Source: a virus
Strand: one strand, 5' to 3'
DNA length: 25,826 nt
Virus record (IMG/VR): IMGVR_UViG_3300017917_000520
Coordinates: 1 to 25,826 of that record
The translations under genes were made by a program, and so were the position numbers. Below are positions 6,790 to 14,595 of the stretch, in pieces; position 1 is the first letter of the stretch; the number at the start of each line of letters is the position of its first letter. The notes under the pieces are model-generated. The model saw only the letters and a program-made list of their open reading frames with translations. It was not told where the DNA came from and did no database searches.

Positions 6790-9700
6790 ATGGCCGTTGG
6801 TCAAATTTCCGGTCCATTGCTCAAATCGAATCTTCTCCGCAACGGGGTTGATTTAGCGTTTGACACGGATCTATTGTATTTAGATGTTAACGATCGCAAA
6901 ATTGGGGTCAAAACCAACACGCCCACTCACGAATTAACCGTAAACGGAACAACAAAAACTACTAATCTAATAGTTGACAATCAACTAAAGGTTGGCGATA
7001 ACACCACATACTTAACTGTAACTAATAATTCCATTACTTCAACTAATGGCACAATAAACATTACTCCTTCAGGAGCTAATGCAGTTGTCTATAATGGTAA
7101 ACTACGTGCAGGCGATTTAACTGTAGAAGACAATGTTATTGGAGCGTTTACTCCTAACACAGACATCACTATTGATCCTTCAGGAACTGGTGATGTTAAT
7201 ATTAACTCTAATTTAGAAATCTACGGTGATCTGCACATTCAAGGCATTATTACTGCTACAGGAACAATTAATTCAGAAAACGTTACACTCGCAGGGGGTG
7301 TTGATGGTGATTTACTTCCATCTGCTACTGATACCTATGACATAGGTAAGAGCGATAAAAGATGGCAAAATGCTTATATTAACACAGTAAATGCGGATAC
7401 TATTGTAACTAATTCATTAACTGTGGCCGGCATCGATCTAGCTTTCCGTCCAGGAAATACCATATATGTGTCCACGTTTGGTGACAATGCTAACTCAGGA
7501 ACACATCAAAATGATCCTTATGGCTCTGTAAAATACGCATTAACTCAAGCAACTGCGGGAACAACAATTATAATTTATCCAGGTGTTTACACTGAAGTGT
7601 TCCCAATGACAGTTCCTGCAGGTGTAACATTGCGTGGTGCAGGCATACGAAGTGTGGTAATTAAGCCTACTTTAGGATCAAACGATAAAGATGCATTTTT
7701 ATTAAACGGCGAAGTTACTATTGAAGACTTGACCATTGCAGATTTCTTTTATAATGTTGCAAATAACACTGGTCACGCATTTAGATACGCATCAGGAATG
7801 ACCGTAACTTCTAAGAGTCCTTATATTAGAAACGTCAGTGTTATTACAAAAGGCAGCTTTACCAACCCAACTGATCCTTTAGGATTTGATCAAGGCGATG
7901 CAGGTAGAGGAGCATTGTTAGATGGTAGTGTTGTAAGTCCTTCTAGTAAGGAAGCCGCTTGCTTATTTCACGGAGTAACATTTATTACCCCTGGAGCAAA
8001 CGCTATAACCATGACCAATGGAGTTAGAGTTGAATGGTTGAATAGCTTTACCTACTACGCAAATTACGGACTAAGAGGTCTAACTGGCTCTGCTGGCTTT
8101 GCCAACGCAGGTAAAACAGCCATTAGAATTTCGTCTACTACTGGCACATTTACTCCTGGACAAACACTAACTTCATATGCCACAGATGGCACAACTATAT
8201 TAGCTCAAGGTGTTATTAGCAGTGTTGACGGTAGTAAAATTTATCTAACAGGAAAAGTTGACGGACTTGTAACTAAAGCAGATGCCAACGGTAAAGTTGT
8301 TACAACATTAGGTAATGCCCAATTAACGCAAACAACTAAAAAATTCAATACCGCCAGTCTATTATTGGATGGTACAGGAGATGGACTCAGCATTCCATCG
8401 TCTATTGATTTTGGATTTGGCACAGGTGATTTTACATTAGAGGGATTTATTAGAGCGCAAGGTGGCGGATATAGAGTAATATATGACTTTAGATCTACAG
8501 CTAATGAAATAGCACCAGTATTTGCACTAAGTCCAAGTAATACACTTTATTATTATATCAATGGATCTATTGTAATAAATGGCTCTACTGCTATAACACC
8601 AAATATTTGGACACATGTTGCTATTTCAAGATTCAATGGTGTCACTAAAATGTTTGTTAGTGGAGTCCAAGATGGAATTTCTTATACTGACACTAACAAT
8701 TATGGACTAAGCAAACCTTTAAGAATAGGTATTGATTATGCAGGTAGTACAGGATTTAATGGCGGGTTTGATGAGTTTAGGGTTAGTAAAGGTATAGCAA
8801 AATATACTGCCAATTTTGCAGTACCAACATCAGAGTTCGTAAAAACTGCTGATACAGTATTGCTTTTACATTTTAATGGTACTGAAGGGTCAACTGCTAT
8901 AGAAGATGATTCTTTCATCATGCAAGATGTTAGAACAGCTACAGGTACAGCCAAATATATTGAACTAGTTGATTATTCAGATTTTGGTGCAGAAGTTAGA
9001 TCTATGTCCAGTGCCAACGTTTATGGCAACTACGGTGTTGCAGGAGACGGAAAAGGTGTAGTCATGTACTTGATTGGGCACAATTTTGCCTATATTGGTA
9101 CCGGAAAAGATTCTTCTAATGACGCAGGATTAGTAATTCAAGCCAATGAAGTAGTAGATACTAACGGCGCTTACATTTATTATAATTCTATTGATCACAA
9201 AGGTGATTTTAGAGTTGGAGATTTGTTCTATGTTAATCAAGTAACAGGACAGGTACAATTTACAGCATCAAATATCAATATTGCAAGTAGTACCGGATTA
9301 ACACTAAGCGACGGGGTAAACACTACTACTGTAGAGCCTACACAGGTTACTACTGGTGATATTAAAATTAGTGGATCAACAATAGAAACATTGACTACTA
9401 ATTTAAACATTGTTTCTGCTGGTGATCAAATCAACTTACAGAATAATGTATCTATAACTGGTGATTTGTCTGTAGGAGGCAATGTTACTATTGGTGGTAA
9501 TATTATCATAGGTGATCAACCAACAGACACTATTAGTTTTGTTGCAGGTATTACAAGTGATTTAATTCCTAGCGGAAATTATAATTTAGGATCAACGTCT
9601 AAACGTTGGAATAATTTATTCACTAATACATTAAATGTTGATACTTTACAGATAACAGGATCCACTGTACAGTCAACTAATATCAACAGCCCATTAACAT

Positions 9701-10497
9701 TGGCAGCAACAGGAATTGGTGTTATTAAGTTTGAAAATTTTGAAATTCAAGACAACGAACTAAGAACAACAACCAATGAAAATTTTGTTATAAAACCAAA
9801 CGGTACTGGCATTGTTTATATTGATTCCACACAGAGCCTAAGATTACCTTCCGGTAACACAGGTCAGCGCGGCGCACAAGTAGGTGGTATTAGATATAAT
9901 ACTGAAACAACACACTTTGAAGGATATAATGGTAGTAATTGGGTCATATTAGATGGCGTATACGACACAGACCTAAACACTTATATTACCGCAGAACTTA
10001 CACCTGGCGCCAATGATAACGTAATTAGATTTTACTCTAACGGTAATTTGATAGCAGATATTAATGCTACAAGATTACGTGCTGATAGGTTTGAAATTGG
10101 ACAACTAGCATTAGATAATAATACGATTTCTACACTGGCTACAAACACCAATATCAATATACAGGCAACCGGTACTGGATCAGTTAATATTGAAAATTTT
10201 GCATTTAAAGACAACGTAATTACTGCAACTACAACTAATGCGGTTTTAACTTTCCAACAAACTGGTGACGGGTATTATAAATTTGAAGGAACCGGTGGTA
10301 TTGTTATTCCTTACGGTCTAACACCAGAAAGACCAACAGTTCCAGAAATAGGAATGATTCGTTATAATACTTCAGACAAACGAGTAGAGGTATATAACGG
10401 TAGTCAGTGGATCAACTCTGCAGGAGAATCAACCGCTAACGTCACAGTTGGTGAAGCAGAAGAATTATCAATTCAGTTAGTTTTGACTTTAGGATAA
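6790..10497 (+). CDS. Large tail-fibre-like protein: beta-helix plus inserted LamG-like domain (1235 aa)
   Basis: This is a paralogue of the 3303 protein. Domain order: N-terminal cap (1-50, 'VGQISGPLLKSNLLRNGVDL'); 'GDLLPSATDTYDIGKSDKRW' (about 172-191); pectin-lyase-like beta-helix (225-427). Then comes an extra region containing a concanavalin-like/LamG domain (509-697) with 'ASLLLDGTGDGLSIP', 'FTLEGFIRA', 'WTHVAISRFNGV', 'GGFDEFRVSKGIAKYTANF' and closing 'VLLLHFNG'. The shared 'YGNYGVAGDG...LIGHNFAYIG...GDFRVGD' module follows (745-815), then a second 'SDLIPSGNYNLGSTSKRW' (about 922-940). Two 'GxIRYN...E.YNGS.W' modules come near the C-terminus, and the protein ends 'EELSIQLVLTLG'. LamG domains commonly bind glycans, so receptor or surface-polysaccharide binding is a reasonable inference. 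AAGGA is at 6777-6781. Codons in the first part of the gene look more GC-rich than those in the 3303 gene. Confidence 0.84.
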   Translation: MAVGQISGPLLKSNLLRNGVDLAFDTDLLYLDVNDRKIGVKTNTPTHELTVNGTTKTTNLIVDNQLKVGDNTTYLTVTNNSITSTNGTINITPSGANAVVYNGKLRAGDLTVEDNVIGAFTPNTDITIDPSGTGDVNINSNLEIYGDLHIQGIITATGTINSENVTLAGGVDGDLLPSATDTYDIGKSDKRWQNAYINTVNADTIVTNSLTVAGIDLAFRPGNTIYVSTFGDNANSGTHQNDPYGSVKYALTQATAGTTIIIYPGVYTEVFPMTVPAGVTLRGAGIRSVVIKPTLGSNDKDAFLLNGEVTIEDLTIADFFYNVANNTGHAFRYASGMTVTSKSPYIRNVSVITKGSFTNPTDPLGFDQGDAGRGALLDGSVVSPSSKEAACLFHGVTFITPGANAITMTNGVRVEWLNSFTYYANYGLRGLTGSAGFANAGKTAIRISSTTGTFTPGQTLTSYATDGTTILAQGVISSVDGSKIYLTGKVDGLVTKADANGKVVTTLGNAQLTQTTKKFNTASLLLDGTGDGLSIPSSIDFGFGTGDFTLEGFIRAQGGGYRVIYDFRSTANEIAPVFALSPSNTLYYYINGSIVINGSTAITPNIWTHVAISRFNGVTKMFVSGVQDGISYTDTNNYGLSKPLRIGIDYAGSTGFNGGFDEFRVSKGIAKYTANFAVPTSEFVKTADTVLLLHFNGTEGSTAIEDDSFIMQDVRTATGTAKYIELVDYSDFGAEVRSMSSANVYGNYGVAGDGKGVVMYLIGHNFAYIGTGKDSSNDAGLVIQANEVVDTNGAYIYYNSIDHKGDFRVGDLFYVNQVTGQVQFTASNINIASSTGLTLSDGVNTTTVEPTQVTTGDIKISGSTIETLTTNLNIVSAGDQINLQNNVSITGDLSVGGNVTIGGNIIIGDQPTDTISFVAGITSDLIPSGNYNLGSTSKRWNNLFTNTLNVDTLQITGSTVQSTNINSPLTLAATGIGVIKFENFEIQDNELRTTTNENFVIKPNGTGIVYIDSTQSLRLPSGNTGQRGAQVGGIRYNTETTHFEGYNGSNWVILDGVYDTDLNTYITAELTPGANDNVIRFYSNGNLIADINATRLRADRFEIGQLALDNNTISTLATNTNINIQATGTGSVNIENFAFKDNVITATTTNAVLTFQQTGDGYYKFEGTGGIVIPYGLTPERPTVPEIGMIRYNTSDKRVEVYNGSQWINSAGESTANVTVGEAEELSIQLVLTLG

Positions 10498-10500
10498 GAA

Positions 10501-10839
10501 ATGGCAACAGCATTTAAAAATAAGATAACCCCAGATGTAGGTACAACTGCAACTTCCATCATATCAATGACACCAACAGCGAGAGCAACTGTCATTGGTA
10601 TGAGTTTAGCTAACAAAACAGCTGATCCTGTAACTGTTAGTATAACTGTCACAGATGCAAGCGTTATTCCGTCAGTATCAGGGTTTTATATGAAAGATAT
10701 TATTATTCCTGCTAATCAAACATTGAGAGCAGTAAACGGAGGAGAGAGGTTATTGGTAGCTCCAGAAAATACAGTTTATGTGGTAGCAAGTGTGGCCAAT
10801 GCTGTTGATTCTATTGTTAGCTATGTAGAAATCTCTTAA
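10501..10839 (+). CDS. Small beta-rich virion-type protein (112 aa)
   Basis: The gene starts 3 bases after the upstream stop, with AGGA inside the end of that gene (10491-10494) as ribosome site. The product is beta-rich and Thr/Val-rich ('ATVIGMSLANKTADPVTVSITVTDAS', then 'KDIIIPANQTLRAVNGGERLLV', then 'ENTVYVVASVANAVDSIVSYVEIS'). It has the same overall plan as the 104-residue protein at 2226, and both follow or sit between large fibre genes. It has no signal peptide or catalytic motif. I infer a small beta-sandwich structural protein, perhaps a fibre accessory or connector. The real function is not recognisable from sequence. Confidence 0.72.
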   Translation: MATAFKNKITPDVGTTATSIISMTPTARATVIGMSLANKTADPVTVSITVTDASVIPSVSGFYMKDIIIPANQTLRAVNGGERLLVAPENTVYVVASVANAVDSIVSYVEIS

Positions 10840-10851
10840 TAAGGAAAAATT

Positions 10852-11217
10852 ATGAGCACATATTATGTAGGCGATCAAGATACTTCAGCATTACTTGGAG
10901 CAAACAATCCAAGATATTATTATGCTCTACGTAGAACACAAGAGGGCGATTTATATTTTACTAGAGTAGATCAATTATTAGGAGCTAATGAAGAAATAAT
11001 CGTTAATACTATTGGTTTGGCAGCTGATGATTTTTCAGAATTTGAAGTTGGTGTAGATTATTTTGATGGTCGTGACGAAGATCACAATAGGCCAGATGCT
11101 AATCTATACCCAGATCAATATAGATGGGATAGCAGGAGTGTTTATTATTATTTGAATGCTAACGGTGAGTTAATTGCTAGAGTTAACAAGGCATATACTT
11201 ACCCTTCAGATGTGTAA
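10852..11217 (+). CDS. Conserved phage structural-type protein (121 aa)
   Basis: The product is an acidic, tyrosine-rich protein beginning 'MSTYYVGDQDTSALLGANNPRYYYALRR', with a central 'FEVGVDYFDGRDEDHNRP' and a C-terminal 'DQYRWDSRSVYYYLNANGELIARVN'. I recall similarly sized proteins of this pattern near fibre genes of T4-like cyanophages, where they are annotated as structural or hypothetical; that is memory of the family, not a search. No membrane segment or enzyme motif is visible. The ribosome site is AAGGA at 10841-10845, 6 bases from ATG. It is the last gene of the 6790-11217 group. Its stop codon overlaps the next late-promoter-like motif. Confidence 0.72.
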   Translation: MSTYYVGDQDTSALLGANNPRYYYALRRTQEGDLYFTRVDQLLGANEEIIVNTIGLAADDFSEFEVGVDYFDGRDEDHNRPDANLYPDQYRWDSRSVYYYLNANGELIARVNKAYTYPSDV

Positions 11218-11224
11218 TAAATAT
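11216..11224 (+). promoter_or_regulatory. Late-promoter-like motif AATAAATAT
   Basis: AATAAATAT differs from the GATAAATAT copies only at its first base. It overlaps the TAA stop of the previous gene and lies 35 bases before the ATG at 11260. The intervening leader is A-rich and ends with AAGGA (11248-11252). The role is inferred from recurrence before gene groups. Confidence 0.5.
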
Positions 11225-11259
11225 AGAAATTAAAAAGATTTACCTAAAAGGAAAAGAAA

Positions 11260-14200
11260 ATGGCAGAATTTAAACTTGGTAGATTGCGTTTCGTATGGAA
11301 AAACGTATGGACCAATTCTACAACATACGTAAAAGACGATATTGTTCGCTACGGCGGCAAAGCATACGTTTGTGTCCAAGGACACATTGCAGACGCAGAC
11401 GCAACTGGCGGGTTTGAAACCGATCTAACTGCTGGCAAATGGCAGTTAATGAACGATGGTCAGTCTTGGGCAGATGCATGGACTACCGCTACGTTTTATA
11501 AAGTTAACGATATTGTTAACTATGGCGGACGTAGTTATATTGTAAACACTAGTCACACTTCGGCTGCAACCGCGGCTCTTGGATTAGAAAACGATTTTAG
11601 TAAGTGGGACTTGTTCAATGACGGCATTGCATTTAAGGGTGTTTGGGCTTCAGGCACACGCTATAAGTTAAATGACATGGTCAGCTATGGTGGACAGGTT
11701 TATATCTGTAACACACATCATACAAGTATTGCAACATTTGACACTGTCAAATTTACCATGTTTGCAACTGGTTTGCAATTTGAAGGTTCATATAATAATG
11801 GTACAACATACCAACCAGGCGACGTAGTTAGTTACGGCGCGAACACTTATGTTGCGTCAGTAACTACCACAGGTAATCTGCCAACTGATACAAATTATTT
11901 CACTGTAATTACACAAGGTGTAGTTTATAAAGGTACATATAACGGAGCAACTCTTTATAAGAAAGGTGACATTGTCAGCTACGGTGCAAGCGCCTATGTA
12001 GCAAAACAAGATACCACAGGAAATCTTCCATCTGACACTGCCAATTGGGAAACATTAGTAAGCGGACTACAATCTCAAGGGGCATACAACGGTGCTACTG
12101 CTTATGTCAAAGGCGATATAGTACAATATGGCGGATATAGCTACTTGTCAAAAGGCAATACCACAGGCAATCTTCCAACAAATGCAACATATTGGGATTT
12201 GCTAAACAAGGGTTATACCTACAGCGGAGTTTACAGCAACGTAACTGCGTATAAGCCAGGAGAACTAGTAAATTACGGTGGTAGCATTTATTCTGCTAAG
12301 ACTGATACTACAGGAAATACACCTGCTAATGCTACTTACTGGGATCAATTTACAACAGGATTTAGTTTCGCAGGCGACTACGCAGGTGGAACAACTTACA
12401 AAATTGGTGAAGTTGTCAAATACGGTGCCAAACTTTACATAGCAACAGCAGAAGGATCTGGCAACTTGCCAACTAATGCAAGTTTCTTCACACTGTACGT
12501 TGACGGAGTTAGACTAGCACCAAATCCAACTTACGCAAACGGAACCGCTTATCTAGCAGGCGACATCGTACGTTACGGTGGACGTAGCTATATTTGTATC
12601 TTAGCTCATACATCAAATAACGGTGGAGGCATTGAACCAGGTGGCACAAGCGGTGCGACCTATTGGAGTTTATTGGCAGCTGGTATGTTCTGGAAAGGTA
12701 CATACTCTGCACTAACTGAATATGAGTTAGATGATACAGTTGAATATTTAGGCAGTACTTGGATTAGTATCAGTGCTAATAATACTGGAAACACACCAAC
12801 TTCAAGTCCAACCAAATGGAATCTTGTAGCACAAACTGGTGATGTAACTCCAATCTTAACTACTGCTGGTGACTTACTACGTAAAGGTACTGGCGGCTCA
12901 GTTGAAAGAATCCCAGTAGGAACTTCTGGACAAATTTTAACAGTTAGCGGAGCTGGACTGCCTGCTTGGGAAAACAACAATGTAACAGGTCAAGTCTATT
13001 ATGTTACACCAGAAGGTAATAACAGTAATGATGGAAAGAGTATTAATCGTGCTTTCGCAACTATCAAATATGCTTGTACTACAGTGACTGGGCCTGCAAC
13101 AATTTTTGTTAAGAGCGGAACATACACTGAAGATCTTCCAATTATTATTCCTGCTAACGTTTCTATTGTAGGAGATAGTTTAAGAAGTGTTATAGTCCAA
13201 CCACAAGCAGGGGATGAAACACAGACCATGTTCTTAATGAGCAACGGTTCGTTGCTACAAAAAGTTACTATGCAGGGTTTAACAGGTTTCAATGTAGGAA
13301 CTCCAGGAGATGTGGATACATCCACTCCAGGAGGAATTTTCATCGCACTAAATCCTGCCAGCCCTGTTACAACTAAATCACCATATGTGTTAGAATGCTC
13401 ATGCTTCTCTACAGGAGGCATTGGCGCAGTTGTTAATGGCGCAGTACACGCAACTGGATTTAGATCTATTGTTTTCCATGCCTACACAATGAACAATGAT
13501 GGCGGTATTGGAATATGGTGTTCAAATACAGGTAAAGCCGAAGTTGTATCCTGCTTTACATACTTCTGTACATATGGTTACGCAGCCAGTACCGGTGGAC
13601 AAATTCGTTCATTGAACGGAAATAACAGTTATGGTACATACGGTGCCATTGCCGGAGGTTTTGATGCTAGTGAAACAGCCATCACTGCTTCGTTATATGG
13701 CGAACTTATAACATATTCCAGTCCAACTGGCGTGTTTAATACTGGCGAGACTTTAACTAGTCCAACTGGTAGTGCAACAATTCTAAGTTCACAACCTAGC
13801 GCAGGCGTTCTTTATGTTAAGGTAAACAGCGGTACTTTTAGTGCAGGGCAAACTATAACAGGTACAGCTACAGCAGTACAGGCAACTATTTCAACTGGCG
13901 GTTTCACTGGTCAAAAAGGTTTCTTAGTAGTTGTGTCAGGTCTTACAGCTGAACCTGTTGCAGGTGCAAGTTTGAATATTGCTAGCGGCGGCGGAACTTA
14001 TGTTATCCAAGCAGTTGACTATACACAAAATGCTACTGGTTATAAACCAGCAGGATTTGCAATATTGACATTGACTACTGAAAAAACTTTAGCAAGTGCT
14101 GAAGGAACAGGAGTCACTGTTAGAACAAAATATAGTAAGATTCGTTTAACTGGTCATGATTTCTTGGCCATTGGTAGTGGCGGTAAATCAACTGCTTATC

Positions 14201-14556
14201 CAGTACAAACTGCCGCAACATTACAGGTTAACGAAATTGTTGAAAACTTACCAGGACGTGTGTTCTATGTTAGTACAGACCAAGATGGTAACTTTAGAGT
14301 TGGAGACTTCTTTAAAGTTGATCAGGCAACTGGTCGTGCAACATTGAATGCTAATGCGTTCGACTTGAGCGGTTTGACTAGTTTGCGACTAGGTAGTATT
14401 GGTGCGCAGATTGGCGAACAAATTAACGAATTTTCTGCTGATGGTACATTGAGCGGTAATTCAAACTTGGCTGTTCCAACAGAACAGGCAGTAAAAACTT
14501 ATGTGGATCAAAGTATTAACTCGCTAAGTGTAGCGTTTAGTATTGCGTTAGCGTAA
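11260..14556 (+). CDS. Large tail-fibre/adhesin-like protein: ten carbohydrate-binding-like repeats plus beta-helix (1098 aa)
   Basis: Residues 11-527 are ten tandem modules of about 49-60 residues with the pattern 'W/Y..(T)xYxxGDiVsYGGxxYv......TGNLPT...yW..l..G'. The pattern resembles family 5/12 carbohydrate-binding modules of chitinases. Residues about 537-572 hold 'GDLLRKGTGGSVERIPVGTSG' and 'QILTVSGAGLPAWE', a linker common in phage fibres. A pectin-lyase-like beta-helix follows (579-790, 'YYVTPEGNNSNDGKS...SGTYTEDLPIIIPANVSIVGDSLRS'). The module shared with the 3303 and 6790 proteins is present as 'YGTYGAIAGG' (791-800) and 'DGNFRVGDFFKVDQATG' (1009-1025). The C-terminus has 'NLAVPTEQAVKTYVD' (1069-1083), a common fibre-tip element. 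It lacks the 'ISGPLLK' N-terminal cap of its paralogues. AAGGA at 11248-11252. It is most likely a glycan-binding fibre; the actual ligand is unknown. Confidence 0.83.
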   Translation: MAEFKLGRLRFVWKNVWTNSTTYVKDDIVRYGGKAYVCVQGHIADADATGGFETDLTAGKWQLMNDGQSWADAWTTATFYKVNDIVNYGGRSYIVNTSHTSAATAALGLENDFSKWDLFNDGIAFKGVWASGTRYKLNDMVSYGGQVYICNTHHTSIATFDTVKFTMFATGLQFEGSYNNGTTYQPGDVVSYGANTYVASVTTTGNLPTDTNYFTVITQGVVYKGTYNGATLYKKGDIVSYGASAYVAKQDTTGNLPSDTANWETLVSGLQSQGAYNGATAYVKGDIVQYGGYSYLSKGNTTGNLPTNATYWDLLNKGYTYSGVYSNVTAYKPGELVNYGGSIYSAKTDTTGNTPANATYWDQFTTGFSFAGDYAGGTTYKIGEVVKYGAKLYIATAEGSGNLPTNASFFTLYVDGVRLAPNPTYANGTAYLAGDIVRYGGRSYICILAHTSNNGGGIEPGGTSGATYWSLLAAGMFWKGTYSALTEYELDDTVEYLGSTWISISANNTGNTPTSSPTKWNLVAQTGDVTPILTTAGDLLRKGTGGSVERIPVGTSGQILTVSGAGLPAWENNNVTGQVYYVTPEGNNSNDGKSINRAFATIKYACTTVTGPATIFVKSGTYTEDLPIIIPANVSIVGDSLRSVIVQPQAGDETQTMFLMSNGSLLQKVTMQGLTGFNVGTPGDVDTSTPGGIFIALNPASPVTTKSPYVLECSCFSTGGIGAVVNGAVHATGFRSIVFHAYTMNNDGGIGIWCSNTGKAEVVSCFTYFCTYGYAASTGGQIRSLNGNNSYGTYGAIAGGFDASETAITASLYGELITYSSPTGVFNTGETLTSPTGSATILSSQPSAGVLYVKVNSGTFSAGQTITGTATAVQATISTGGFTGQKGFLVVVSGLTAEPVAGASLNIASGGGTYVIQAVDYTQNATGYKPAGFAILTLTTEKTLASAEGTGVTVRTKYSKIRLTGHDFLAIGSGGKSTAYPVQTAATLQVNEIVENLPGRVFYVSTDQDGNFRVGDFFKVDQATGRATLNANAFDLSGLTSLRLGSIGAQIGEQINEFSADGTLSGNSNLAVPTEQAVKTYVDQSINSLSVAFSIALA
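11290..12840 (+). repeat. Ten tandem carbohydrate-binding-like protein repeats
   Basis: Ten in-frame repeats encode units ending in a Gly and beginning with an aromatic-rich 'F.GxY' segment; examples are 'GDIVSYGASAYVAKQDTTGN' and 'GELVNYGGSIYSAKTDTTGN'. Units 4-8 are the most regular, each with 'TTGNLPT' or a close variant. Units 1-3 and 9 are longer or more diverged ('SHTSAAT', 'AHTSNNGGG'). At DNA level the units are well diverged, so this is an old protein repeat rather than a recent DNA duplication. Confidence 0.85.
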
Positions 14557-14561
14557 GCATA

Positions 14562-14570
14562 GATAAATAT
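14562..14570 (+). promoter_or_regulatory. Late-promoter-like motif GATAAATAT
   Basis: This is the third exact copy of GATAAATAT. It lies 5 bases past the stop of the 11260 gene and 25 bases before the ATG at 14596. No terminator is visible between the two genes, so read-through plus a fresh start here is likely. Confidence 0.6.
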
Positions 14571-14595
14571 TTAGAACTTAAAAGGGTAACTTAAA

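Noticed and set aside
3303-10497. Enzymatic polysaccharide lyase activity of the beta-helix domains
   Set aside because: The fold-type repeats are visible, but I cannot point to a conserved set of catalytic residues. Many phage beta-helix domains are purely structural or binding.
12999-13421. 140-codon open frame on the minus strand
   Set aside because: It lies antisense to the beta-helix of the 11260 gene and shows a low-complexity Leu/Val/Pro composition typical of antisense of Thr/Gly-rich coding DNA.
3303-14556. Diversity-generating retroelement acting on the fibre genes
   Set aside because: No reverse transcriptase is encoded in the window, and I saw no template/variable repeat pair with adenine-specific changes. 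The differences between paralogues are domain swaps.
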